Below, in pieces: positions 16,853-26,100 of a stretch of DNA of 64,000 nt. The stretch lies in NCBI GenBank assembly GCA_964632945.1, contig CAZWCX010000028.1, positions 1 to 64,000 on the forward strand, in the 5' to 3' direction. A program made the position numbers and the translations under genes. The stretch's first letter is position 1. The number at the start of each line of letters is the position of its first letter. Under the pieces are notes generated by a model. The model was not told where the DNA came from and searched no databases. It saw only the letters and a list, made by a program, of their open reading frames with translations. The stretch comes from CAZWCX01 sp964632945 (GTDB lineage Bacteria > Planctomycetota > MHYJ01 > WSZJ01 > CAZWCX01).

Positions 16853-18364
16853 TTACCCCGGCCCAGTGACTTTCGGAACGCCCATCTCGTCTGCGACGCG
16901 ATTCAGGTCCTTCTCGCGCAGGTCGCGTCGCATCGAGTCGTGGTAGACGCCCGGAGTGTCCCGCCGGTCCCACCGTACATCGGCGGGGATGGCGTCGCGC
17001 AGGGTCGCCCACAGCAGGACAGCAGCCAGGCGGCGACCCGCGTCGATGGGACCTCCCGATAGTAGAGTGCGGATCGAGCTTCGACATCCAAGGCAATTGA
17101 AGGAGAGGACCATCCGTCGCGCCTTGCGCGACTCGTCCAGTGGGGTCGTGATGTGGATGTCGTCCGGATCTAGGCTCCCGAGGTCGGCGCACAGGTCCGC
17201 GAGGACGGCCGGGTCCAGGGGGTCGCGACCGGGGTGGTCTCGACGGAAGGCGTCTGCCGCCTCGACCACCCGGCGGGGTCGGGGGCTCCGGGACCACGGG
17301 CCGCCGGACCCGTGCAAGACGGTTTGCACGAAGGAATGCGTCACTCCCGGCGCGAAGCAGACGCTGATGAATGGGGTATTCGTCGTGCCCTTGGTGGGTA
17401 CGTGGAAGTTCCTGCGCCAGCACGCCTTGCAGCGTGACTCCCCCTCGCCTGGCGCACGGTAGGGGTGATCCGTTGTTGCTCCCGCGGTAAGAGAAGCGTC
17501 AACCGCTCTCTCACCCTCCTTGCGAGGAAGAGCACCATAGACGGCCACCCGGTCTTCCTCCCCGTCCTTAGGCGGATCGCAGGGAGTATGGAGACGACTA
17601 TTTCCGCATCCCGCGGTGCCATCCCCAGGGGAGCGCGTGAAGGTCTCGCAGCCGCATAGGCTGTGGTAGTCGGTTTCGATCTTCCCGGCAGGGATTGTCT
17701 TTCGCACTTGACCGTCGGCCGCGACGCGGAAGTCCACACCGAGCACCGTCATCTCCACCGCCCGCAGGTCCCCAACCTCGCACTCGACTCCGAGGCCTAC
17801 GGCCCCCAGCGTGCGGGCGATCGCGTACGCGCCTGCCCACGCCTCGCCGCGGGTGAGGCACGGCACGATCATGTCGTCCGCATATCTGATGAGGCCGGGA
17901 AGACGGAGCCGCGAATCCATCTCCCCGAGCACCAATTCGGCGAGGATCGGGGACATCGGACATCCCGCGACGATCCCCGTCGGGACGACGCGACACCGAC
18001 GCTCGATCTCCTCGACCCAATCCCCAACGATACCGCCGTCGGCCAGGCGCCGCCGGAGAACACCCAAGTCGATTGAGTCGAAGCACTTCACCACGTCCGC
18101 GTGCAGCAGCCAGGTCGCCCCGGTGGCAACCGCGCGGGTGATGTCCAGGACGGCGCGGACGGCACCCCTGCCCGCCCGGCAGTAGCTCCGCGGTGACAGG
18201 AGCGGCGTGAGCGGCGCCACGAGAATCTCATCAAGGATCTTGCGGCCGAGATCCCGGTCCTTCCTCCGCGGGCACCAGCGAGTCTTGCCCCGCGAATCCA
18301 AGACTCGGTTCGGGGTTCGCCACCGGTGCATTCGGATGCGATCGAATAGGGTGCGATCTACCAT
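16853..18364 (-). CDS. Reverse transcriptase with unusual C-terminal extension
   Basis: 503 aa from ATG 18364 (MVDRTLFDRI); GTG 18391 would add nine residues, and neither has a strong ribosome site. RT motifs are in order: SYCRAGRGAVRAV (motif 2), LHADVVKCFDSID with the first Asp (motif 3), GIVAGCPMSPILAELVL (motif 4), LIRYADDMIV with the catalytic pair (motif 5) and VEMTVLGVDF (motif 7). The palm is short and group II/defence-RT-like. After residue ~240 comes a segment of weak codon bias (about 17440-17640), then a C-terminal part with CKACW and FNCLGC cysteine pairs that could bind zinc. No endonuclease or maturase domain is seen. Lying in a defence island beside BREX, it may be a retron- or DRT-like system, but no class can be assigned. 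Confidence 0.75.
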   Translation of the reverse strand: MVDRTLFDRIRMHRWRTPNRVLDSRGKTRWCPRRKDRDLGRKILDEILVAPLTPLLSPRSYCRAGRGAVRAVLDITRAVATGATWLLHADVVKCFDSIDLGVLRRRLADGGIVGDWVEEIERRCRVVPTGIVAGCPMSPILAELVLGEMDSRLRLPGLIRYADDMIVPCLTRGEAWAGAYAIARTLGAVGLGVECEVGDLRAVEMTVLGVDFRVAADGQVRKTIPAGKIETDYHSLCGCETFTRSPGDGTAGCGNSRLHTPCDPPKDGEEDRVAVYGALPRKEGERAVDASLTAGATTDHPYRAPGEGESRCKACWRRNFHVPTKGTTNTPFISVCFAPGVTHSFVQTVLHGSGGPWSRSPRPRRVVEAADAFRRDHPGRDPLDPAVLADLCADLGSLDPDDIHITTPLDESRKARRMVLSFNCLGCRSSIRTLLSGGPIDAGRRLAAVLLWATLRDAIPADVRWDRRDTPGVYHDSMRRDLREKDLNRVADEMGVPKVTGPG

Positions 18365-18455
18365 GTCTAGTAGAACCTTGACATAGAACACAAGTTGGTT
18401 GGCCTTGTGCGCACTACCGCCGACGTGTGTCCGCGTCTCGCCCCATCCTGTCTGT

Positions 18456-18475
18456 CTTGGCGCAGTTGCGCCAAG
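18456..18475. repeat. Perfect inverted repeat upstream of the RT gene
   Basis: CTTGGCGC and GCGCCAAG flank a 4-base AGTT loop. It lies between the stop of the small upstream frame and the RT start, about 65 bp before the latter. It could be a hairpin in an RNA, a terminator without a U-run, or an operator. Confidence 0.6.
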
Positions 18476-18493
18476 TCGGGCGTAGTATGCTGG

Positions 18494-19006
18494 TTATCCA
18501 TCTCCCAAGTGGATCTGCCGCGAGACTCGCTGGGCGGCCGTATCGATAATCCCCGCGACCCGCTGGAGATCCTCGGTAGTCATCGCCTCGATCTCGTCCT
18601 CATATCGGTCCGGATCAGTCGCGACCATTTCTGCGCGCTTGCTCACTGCTGCCCGCGCTCTCGCGGCAAGTCGCAGCAGCGAGGACTGCAGTCGCAGGAG
18701 GGCTTTGTAGCCAGGCTCGGTGACACAGATCGACTGCCAGACTATCTGATCATCTCCTGCAGGTACTTGATTGGGTTGTTCCACCACTGCGTCCTTTCGT
18801 GCAGGCACTTGATCGGAGCTGCGTCTAAACACCCTGCCGCAGTTGGCAGGCTGAAACTGCGCGGTTGGAGCTATCAACGGACAACCACTACGAAATCCGC
18901 ACGGGTCCTCGCACTTGATTATACAATTGTCGCAAATAAAAACAGGTCGCAGAATTCGCGCCCGTTCTCGCGGCTCTAAGCAAACCGGGTATGCTCGTCT
19001 CCTCAT
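18494..19006 (-). CDS. Uncertain small gene, or non-coding RNA region, upstream of the RT
   Basis: A 170-codon frame. The last ~75 residues look like a real helical protein (ALLRLQSSLLRLAARARAAV, then TEDLQRVAGIIDTAAQRV). The first half, with CDNC and C-rich segments, has weak codon bias and low GC. A perfect TATAAT lies inside it at 18918-18923, so a transcript from there would miss this ATG. Short repeats encode DQVPA and NQVPA. Either a shorter protein starts near 18790-18830 or the 5' half is an RNA gene belonging to the RT. No family is recognised. Confidence 0.35.
   Translation of the reverse strand: MRRRAYPVCLEPRERARILRPVFICDNCIIKCEDPCGFRSGCPLIAPTAQFQPANCGRVFRRSSDQVPARKDAVVEQPNQVPAGDDQIVWQSICVTEPGYKALLRLQSSLLRLAARARAAVSKRAEMVATDPDRYEDEIEAMTTEDLQRVAGIIDTAAQRVSRQIHLGDG
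18918..18923 (-). promoter_or_regulatory. Perfect TATAAT -10 box in an AT-rich patch upstream of the RT
   Basis: TATAAT on the minus strand within a locally AT-rich stretch (18910-18945). The -35 at 17 bp (CCTGTT) is poor, so the promoter is only a candidate. Transcription would run through about 540 nt before the RT gene. Confidence 0.35.
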
Positions 19007-19193
19007 CCGGAGCTAAAGTGTTTGGCAATCAGCCGCGGTTGCGCAAAGCTAGGTTTCGCCAAGACAATCCGCAACTGCCGAGATTCCTCTTGACAGCGTT
19101 TCTGGGAAGTCAGGCGGAACGAGAAGTAGGGCGCCTGGCAGGATCGAAGGGACGGTGTAGGACATGTTCCGTCCTTGTCGGGAGACGCGCGCA

Positions 19194-19248
19194 CCGCTGG
19201 TCATGGCCCAGCGGAGCCACTTCTTTGCGCCGGGTGTAGATACACCCG
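19194..19248. repeat. Two adjacent inverted repeats next to the attachment site
   Basis: CCGCTGG/CCAGCGG (19194-19214, 7-base loop) and CGGGTGTA-GA-TACACCCG (19231-19248). The surrounding 19007-19375 has no gene. Such repeats near a tRNA scar could be integrase or excisionase arm sites, or terminators. Confidence 0.5.
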
Positions 19249-19375
19249 ATACGCCGAAAAGCTGACGCAAGTCCGCAATAATCGGCGAGAATCTGTTATT
19301 GCGCTGTGAGTAGCCAGTGTGGTACAAAGACAGTCGTTCTCGAGGTTACGGCCAATTCGCGTTCGGTTCGTGCAC

Positions 19376-19420
19376 TGAATGGGGTTCAAGAGGTCGCAGG
19401 TTCAAATCCTGTCGCCCCGA
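19376..19420 (+). other. 3' half of a tRNA-Pro(GGG): predicted attachment-site scar of the island
   Basis: From 19376 the sequence reads as anticodon loop ATGGGGT (anticodon GGG), 3' anticodon stem TCAAG, variable loop AGGTC, T-arm GCAGG-TTCAAAT-CCTGT, 3' acceptor strand CGCCCCG and discriminator A at 19420. No matching 5' acceptor (CGGGGCG or similar), D-arm or 5' anticodon stem is present upstream, so this is not a working tRNA. Tyrosine integrases recombine in the anticodon stem-loop and leave just such a 3' half. The island must extend left from here. Confidence 0.75.
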
Positions 19421-19570
19421 CTTCCCTGGAAGCCAAGCCGAACGCGGGTTCCCGCATTCCCACCCCGATCAACCGATTCACCCCTCCTCCGGGCCCCGCG
19501 CGCACCCTTGACCCCCTCCGCCCGGCGCGGTATGGTCACCCCCTTCCGTGGTCCCCGTCGGAGGCTGCCC

Positions 19571-20494
19571 ATGAACCGCTTCCCGCTCTTCGCCGCCCTC
19601 GTCGGCGCGCTCCTCGCCGTCGCGGCCCTTTTCGTCTCCCAGGGGGCGCGCAACGAGGTTGCCGATCTTCGTGCCGCCCCGCCCGCCAAGGATCCGGCGC
19701 TCGAGAAGCTCTCCGCCCGGATCGATGCGCTCACCGAGGAAGTGCGCGGCCTTCGCGAGGGGCGGCAGGCCGTGGACGAGCGCGTGGGGGCGCTCGAGCG
19801 CGACCTCGCGCTCGCCCGCCAGGCGATCGAGCGGCAGGCGCAGGCCCTCGAGGCCGCGACCCTCACCCCCGCCCGGCCGGTCGAGCCCGCCGCTGCGCCC
19901 GATGCCGCCCGCGAGGCCGAGAAGCGCGCCGCGGCCAAGGCCGAGTTCGACCTCTTGCGCAAGAAGGTGTTTTCCGGCGAGGCGACCGCGGAGGAGTCGG
20001 AGCGCTTCTGGGAATTGGCGCGCACCTCCGGTGCGCTGGCCGAGGTCATCCAGGAACTGGCGCAGAAAGTCGAGCAGGTCCCGGCGGACGTGAATGCCCG
20101 CATGCAGCTCGCCCAGGCGTATCTGGCCAAGCTCTTGTCGGTGCCGGACGGTCCGGAGCGCGGCACCTGGGCGATGCGGGCCGAGGGGCAGTGGCAGAAG
20201 GTCTTGGAGTTGGACGGTGCGCACTGGGAAGCGCGCTACTCCCTCGCGGTGTCGTGGAGCTACTGGCCGGAGCAGTTCAACAAGACGCCGGACGCGATCC
20301 GCCAGTTCGAAATGCTGCGTGAACAGCAGACGCGGATGGCCCCGGATCCGGAGCAGGCGAACGTCTACCTCACGCTGGCGATGCTGTACCGGAAGATGGG
20401 GAATCACGAGAAGGCGCGCGGGGCGTTGGAAGAGGGTCTGGCGCGGCACGCGGGACACGATGGACTGAAGAAAGCGCTCGAGGCCGGGCGGTAG
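19571..20494 (+). CDS. Membrane-anchored coiled-coil and TPR protein
   Basis: 307 aa from ATG 19571, chosen because it starts the hydrophobic anchor (FPLFAALVGALLAVAALFV). A coiled coil follows (residues ~35-100, repeated ALEKLSARIDALTEEV-type heptads), then an Ala/Pro linker and a C-terminal TPR-like region with YLTLAMLYRKMGNHEKARGA. It is probably anchored in the inner membrane with the TPRs in the periplasm, as a scaffold. It is the first complete chromosomal gene after the island border. No specific family is recognised. Confidence 0.8.
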   Translation: MNRFPLFAALVGALLAVAALFVSQGARNEVADLRAAPPAKDPALEKLSARIDALTEEVRGLREGRQAVDERVGALERDLALARQAIERQAQALEAATLTPARPVEPAAAPDAAREAEKRAAAKAEFDLLRKKVFSGEATAEESERFWELARTSGALAEVIQELAQKVEQVPADVNARMQLAQAYLAKLLSVPDGPERGTWAMRAEGQWQKVLELDGAHWEARYSLAVSWSYWPEQFNKTPDAIRQFEMLREQQTRMAPDPEQANVYLTLAMLYRKMGNHEKARGALEEGLARHAGHDGLKKALEAGR

Positions 20495-20525
20495 CGCGTG
20501 CGCCGGGCGGGGGAGGAGGCCGGAG

Positions 20526-21188
20526 ATGCGACGCTGGAAGTGTCCCGGGTGCGCGGCCGAGCATGCCCGCCCGCCGCAATGGGATCTGCTGCGCGAGGCG
20601 CGGGAGAACGACGCGGTGGTCCTGGCGATGGTGCAGAGCCGGGACGTCCCCTGCCCGGCTTGCGGGCGCACCGTCGACATCGAACAGGTTGCGAACGGCC
20701 GCTATGACGTGGAGACGTCGCCGGCGAACCGGATCGATTGCCTTGCCGGGGAACCCTGCCGATTCTGTTCGGGTCCGGCGGACGACCCAGCCAACGCGGC
20801 GCGGGTGCACTTTCAGCGGAGCGGCGGTGGAGACGGGGAGCTGGAGCTCTGCGTGCCCCGCTGCGCCGAGTGCCGCCGGGCCCACGATCGCGTGGAGCAG
20901 GTCGGTTGCGGTTTCGGGGCGATCGGCGGGTTGGCGGTGGTCGGGTACATCGTCCACACCTTCCTGACGACGGGAAAGGACTTCAACGACGAACCCGTAG
21001 GCTGGGGGGGCGTGCTGGCCGCGTCGCTGTTCCTGGGCGGGGTGTCGGGTGCGATCTCCTTGTTCCTCGGCCGCGGCGTGGGGGTCCTCTTCCGGCCCTC
21101 GCGCGTGCGACGCGAGGCGGACAAATTCGAGCACCCTCGCGTGAAGGAACTCGAAGAGCTGGGTTGGGAAGCGAACCGCAACGCGTAG
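20526..21188 (+). CDS. Zinc-ribbon membrane protein, unknown function
   Basis: 220 aa. Cysteine pairs CPGC (N-terminus), CPAC (~40) and CRFC/CVPRCAEC (~75-115) suggest two zinc ribbons or rubredoxin-like knuckles. Two hydrophobic segments follow (GAIGGLAVVGYIVHTFL and GVLAASLFLGGVSGAISLFL), then a charged cytoplasmic tail. It starts 31 bp after the TPR gene, so the two may form an operon. Function is unknown. Confidence 0.8.
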   Translation: MRRWKCPGCAAEHARPPQWDLLREARENDAVVLAMVQSRDVPCPACGRTVDIEQVANGRYDVETSPANRIDCLAGEPCRFCSGPADDPANAARVHFQRSGGGDGELELCVPRCAECRRAHDRVEQVGCGFGAIGGLAVVGYIVHTFLTTGKDFNDEPVGWGGVLAASLFLGGVSGAISLFLGRGVGVLFRPSRVRREADKFEHPRVKELEELGWEANRNA

Positions 21189-21236
21189 GCGGCGCCGACG
21201 GGGCCGGGCCGCGGGGGACGGCGGTCCGCCGCCCCG

Positions 21237-21794
21237 CTACTTGTCCGCCCCGTCGCCCCCGCCTTCGGATTTCGGCGCGGGCGGGGTCGCAAAGCGCGCG
21301 CGCAGGCGGTCGAGCGTGAGGCGATTGCCGCGCTCGAAGAAGCCCCGCATCTTCCGCGACTCCTCCGAGTCGGTGAACCCGTGGCCCACGCAGCGGACCC
21401 GCGTCTCGTTCGGGCCGAGTTCGTCGAAGTACATCACCGTCCACATCGATTGGACGGCAACGGGAAAAGGGAACCCCTGGGGCGGCTTGGCTACCTGGAG
21501 GGAGAACATGCGCCCGGGGTCGAAGCTGAGGATGCGATTCTCGATCGTCCCGGCGTCGCCCAGCGTCCCCTTGGGATCGTAATGGGTGCGCATGACCCCT
21601 CCGATCCGCAGGTCGATCTCGGCATGGGCGACCATCCAGGACTCCATGCCTTCCTTGGTCGTCATCGCGGACCAGACGTCCGCCACGGACGCCGGGACCA
21701 CGACTTCCTGGTGCAAGGGGCCCGAGTCCTGGGCGGGGGCGACGGCGGCGGCGAGGAACAGGAGCAGGAGGGGGAGCGGGAAGTGCGGACGCAT
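21237..21794 (-). CDS. Secreted SRPBCC (START-like/AHSA1) domain protein
   Basis: 185 aa from ATG 21794; an N-terminal signal peptide (LPLLLLFLAAAVAPAQ) ends at AQD. The rest is an SRPBCC ligand-binding fold: VVVPASVADVWSAMTTKEGMESWM is its standard first helix region, followed by GGVMRTHYDP and TVMYFDELGPNETRV strands. Such domains bind hydrophobic ligands; no ligand can be named. It converges on the zinc-ribbon gene. Confidence 0.85.
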   Translation of the reverse strand: MRPHFPLPLLLLFLAAAVAPAQDSGPLHQEVVVPASVADVWSAMTTKEGMESWMVAHAEIDLRIGGVMRTHYDPKGTLGDAGTIENRILSFDPGRMFSLQVAKPPQGFPFPVAVQSMWTVMYFDELGPNETRVRCVGHGFTDSEESRKMRGFFERGNRLTLDRLRARFATPPAPKSEGGGDGADK

Positions 21795-21949
21795 TAGGCG
21801 ACTCCTCTGCAGGCCGGGTCGGGCGCCGGGATGGGGCGGGTGACCTGTCGCGCGGACGGTACGCCGGGCGGGGCGTCGCGGGCAAGCGATATCCGGCCCG
21901 AGCACATCCCTCATTTCCGGGGCGCTGCGCGCGCGGGGGCTCGCCCCGA

Positions 21950-22915
21950 TCAACCTCCCCACGTCTCTTCCGCGAGCAGCGCCTCGATGTGAGGTCCCCA
22001 GCGGTGGTCCTCGAAGCGGGGCACTTCCAGCGCTTCCCGTAAGATCAGGTGCGAGTACCGGGTCGCCCCCATGTCGCGGAGGAGGAGCGCCATGCCGATC
22101 AGGGAGAGGAACCGGATCTCCCAGGGCAGGGCCGCCCGCCGTTGCGGGTTCATCGTCCCGCCGAGCGTGTACTCGTATCCGCCGGCGATGGCCTCGGCGT
22201 CCGCGTATCCCTGCTCGAAGAAGGCCAGCGCCCCCCGGTCTTCGCGCGCATCCAGTCGTCGCACTCCCTCCAAAACCGGATGGTAGAGCAGGACCTTGTC
22301 GGCGGGGGGCGCGCCGGGCCGGTGGGCGAGTTGGATGAGGGTGTCGCCCAGGTGGAGGCGTGCCTCGAGCAGCAGCGCATGCCCTGCGACCCGGCGTGGC
22401 GGGACCTTGAGGGCATGGGGGTAAGCGACCGCCGCCCAGGACGGACGATTCGCGCCGAGCGAGAACAGCACGGCGAGGCTGTGGACCTCAGCGGCCCCCC
22501 GATCCAGGTCCCGGGCGCGCGCCAGGTGGTAGCGGGCGCGCACACGGTCGATCGGGGGTCGCAGGTACTCCCGTGCCGCCAGGAGGTGGCCGTCGAACTC
22601 GTTGCGGTGGTGCTTCGTGATGCGGCGCAGGAGTTCCCGGCCGGACGCGATCCGGCGCTCCTGCAAAAGCTGTCTTGCCTGGTAGACGTGCCCCGGCGGG
22701 TGATCCCGGTTGTGCAGTCGATCCCACCAACCCGCCGGCGGCACGTCGAACGGCCCGTAGCGGATGCGCGCGTGGTCCTGGGGCGGTTCCCGCCCTGCCG
22801 CCACCTGCGCGCGGACGAAGTGGAGGATGGTGCGGAACGGCAGGGGGGAGTTGCAGCCCAGACAACTATCCAGGCCGGGGCCCAACTCGAGTCCGCAGGT
22901 GGGGCAGCGGTGCAT
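21950..22915 (-). CDS. Zinc-ribbon protein with helical repeats, unknown function
   Basis: 321 aa. The N-terminus has a zinc ribbon (MHRCPTCGLELG, then CLGCNSPLPF). Most of the remainder is alpha-helical with TPR-like features (YHLARARDLDRGAAEVHSLA, LEARLHLGDTLIQLAHRP). It is divergent from the kinase gene, whose own frame begins about 260 bp away. No signal peptide or membrane segment is seen. No family is recognised. Confidence 0.75.
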   Translation of the reverse strand: MHRCPTCGLELGPGLDSCLGCNSPLPFRTILHFVRAQVAAGREPPQDHARIRYGPFDVPPAGWWDRLHNRDHPPGHVYQARQLLQERRIASGRELLRRITKHHRNEFDGHLLAAREYLRPPIDRVRARYHLARARDLDRGAAEVHSLAVLFSLGANRPSWAAVAYPHALKVPPRRVAGHALLLEARLHLGDTLIQLAHRPGAPPADKVLLYHPVLEGVRRLDAREDRGALAFFEQGYADAEAIAGGYEYTLGGTMNPQRRAALPWEIRFLSLIGMALLLRDMGATRYSHLILREALEVPRFEDHRWGPHIEALLAEETWGG

Positions 22916-23178
22916 GACTCGCTCTCGACCGGGGGTCGACCGGGCCTCGGAGTCGGGAACTCACCCACCGGCATTCTACCGCGTGAAGGATGGGAAAGGA
23001 AAGCGGGGATGAAGCGATGCGAGGGCAGGGGGTCGGGATCGGCCCGGCGCTCCGTCGCCGGGAGGCGCGGGGCGGTGCCGGCCGGGGATCCGGGAAGTTC
23101 CGTCGCGCTTGCATCGCCCCCTGCTCGAATGTCAGGATGACGGCGGTCGATTGCCGGTCCCCGTGCGGATTGCCCGTC

Positions 23179-26100
23179 ATGACGCAGCCCTCGCCGACAG
23201 TTCCCGACCCGCGGTTCGCGTCGCCGCAGCCGTCCGACCCGAAGACGGTCCTGGATGGAGGCTCGGCTCCGACCACGCCGTTGATGCCGGTTCCCGCCGA
23301 GACCCTGCGCGAGGAATGGTTCGCCGGCGGCGCACCTCCCGTGTCGCCGGTCCCTCTGCAGGCGGCGGCGACCGTCCGGGACCCGGCGTTCGTTCCCGCT
23401 TCGATCGACGCGGCGGACCTTTCGACCTCGTCCCCCGAAGCGCTCACCGGGCGCAAGATCGGCAAGTACCGCCTGCTTCGACTCCTCGGTCGCGGCGGCA
23501 TGGGAGCGGTCTACCTGGCGGAAGACGAAGATCTGCGGCGCCGGGTGGCGTTGAAGTTCATTCTCAACGGGGCGCTGGCCGGGCAGGAGGAGGAGGAGCG
23601 GTTCTTTCGCGAGGCGCGCGCGGGCGCCCGTCTGCAGCACCCGGGGGTGGTCCCGGTGTACGAGGTCGGACGGGTGGGCACGCTGCCCTATATCGCGATG
23701 GCCTACCTGGAGGGGACGAGTCTCCACGACCTGCTCTGGCAGGGGGCGAATCCGTCGCCCGCCGCGGGGCGGTCCGTCGGTCCGCGCGATCTCCTGCAGA
23801 TCCTGCGGGACACCGCGCAGGCGCTCCACTACATCCACGAGCACGGGATCGTGCATCGCGACCTCAAGCCCGCCAATCTGCTGGTCGACCCTCAGGGGAA
23901 GCCGCACATCCTCGATCTCGGCCTGGCGCGGGACCTGTCGGACGAGAAGCGCGGGCGGCTCACCGCCTCGAAGGACGTCTTCGGCACGCCGGAATTCATG
24001 GCCCCGGAGCAGGCCAGCGGGGGGTCGCGGCAGGCTGATCGTCGCACCGATGTCTTCGCCCTGGGGACCATTCTCTATCACGCCTGGTCGGGGGTGTCCC
24101 CGTTCGCCCGCGACTCGATCATGGGGACGATGGAAGCCGTGGTCGCGCTCGACCCCGAGTCGCCGTCGCGCGCGCGCCGGAGAGCGGGAAGGCCGTGGGC
24201 GGAAGCCGACCTGGGGGGAATCCGCGAGGTCGACGTGGATACGGTCTGCCTGAAGGCGATGGAGAAGGAACCCGACCGGCGCTATCCGACCGCGCAGATG
24301 TTCGCGGAGGAGATCGACCGCTGTCTTATCGGCGAACCCACGCTGGCGCGGCCGCTCGGACCCGTGGAGCGGGGGCTGCGACGGCTTCGGAAAAACAAGG
24401 CATTGGCGGCGGGATTGGGCGCGGTGCTTCTCGCCCTGGTCGGCGGGGGCGGTTTCGCCGCGAACGAGTTCGCGGCGCGGAAGCGCAGCATGCTCGAGGC
24501 CGAGGAGGCGCGCAAAGCGGCTGCGGAGAACAGCGCCCGGCTCGAGGAAGAGCGGCTCAAGGTGGAGGAGAAGCGACAGCAACTGATCGAGCAACTTCGA
24601 AACGTCGCCCGCCTGGCGCTGATGGGGACGCTCCAGCTGCGTCGTCACGGCGTCCCGGGAGCGGAAGAGACGTTCTTGCCTTCTCTTCAGGAAGCATTCC
24701 GATTCGCCACCCAACAGGCTCCGGACCTGGCGGAGCCTTACTACCACATGGGCCGAATGCGGCGCGCGCTGCTCCAGTGGGACACCGCCGCCGGCTTGAT
24801 CGACGAGGCGCTCGAACGTGCACCGCGGGACGTGCCGTCGCGATACGAGCGAATCGTGCTGCGGGCGCGCGCATGCGCCCTGCGGCTGGTGGAGCGGCGC
24901 GCCGAGTGGCACCGGCGAAAAGGGGCGGAAGCGGCCGCCGGCGGGGGTGTGGAAGCCGCGCGCGTGAACGTCGGGGATCTGTCGCGGGTCCCGACGGCCG
25001 ACGACTTCGCGGGCGCAGACGGACGCATGAAGGAATTGCTCGACGGGCTCCGGCGCGACTTGACCCTGCTGGAAGAGGCTGCTGCGGGGGCGCCGGACCA
25101 TGCGGCGCGCCTGGACTGCGCCCGCGCGCTCGTCGCCACCTTTGCCGCCGACGCCGAGCCGAAACAGGTCCGAGAGGGACTGACCCGTGCCCTCGCGGCG
25201 GACGGACGGCTCGAGGAGGCGTACGATGCCCTCGCCCGTCTGGAATCGGCGTCCGGGGATTTCGACGCGGTCATCGAGATCCTGGGTCGCGCGATCGAGG
25301 CCGACAAGGGGTACTTCCCCCATCGACTCCACCGCGCGGCGGCCTTGCGGGATCGGGCAAACGGCCGATACCACCTCGGCGAGGATCCCCGCCCCGACTA
25401 TCTCGCCGCCGAGAGCGACTACGACGCGGTCCTCGCGCTCGCTCCCGCAAACCCCGAACCGTGGATCGGCCGCGGCACCGTGCGCTGGCAGATCGGCTCG
25501 CGGGAGGACGAAGTGGGGGAAGACCCGCTGCCCCGCTATGCCGGCGCCGGCGCCGATCTGGACGAGGCTGTGCGGCTCGATCCGGCTTCCGTGGACGCCT
25601 GGTTCCAGCGGGGACAGATGCGATTCCGGGTGGCGATGCACCGTTCCTCGCGCGGAGAGGATCCCGAACCGGACTTTGCGGCCGCCGAGGCGGACTTGAC
25701 CCGGGCCGTCGAGCTGGATCCGCTCCATGCCGATGCCTGGTTGGAACGTGGCGTAAACGGGATGCACCGGGCCACCCACGCGACTGCGACCGATCGCGAT
25801 CCGTGGCCGATCCTGGCGCGCGCCGAGGAGGATATGGGGAAGGCCCTCGCGCTGAATCCGGGGTTCGAGTACTCGTGGTGCAGTCGAGGCAATCTTCGGT
25901 TCACTTGGGCGTGGGCCGCCCGCGACGCGGGACGGGATCCCGCGGAGAAGCTCGCCCAGGCGGAGGCCGACTACCACAAGGCCATCGAACTCGGGGGAGT
26001 GCTGACGGAGTCCTGGTACGGTCGCGGAGACGTCCGGAAATTCCGCGGGGACCTGGAGGCCGCGGCCGGGAGAGACCCCGGCGAATGGTACAAGGGCGCG

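Noticed and set aside
16853..18391. Group II intron
   Set aside because: No maturase or endonuclease part and no clear domain V-like hairpin was found near the RT; it cannot be excluded fully without folding.
16853..19006. Diversity-generating retroelement
   Set aside because: No template/variable repeat pair, no C-type lectin target gene and no adenine-rich template was seen in the window.
19376..19420. A complete working tRNA gene
   Set aside because: No 5' acceptor strand, D-arm or 5' anticodon stem can be found upstream.
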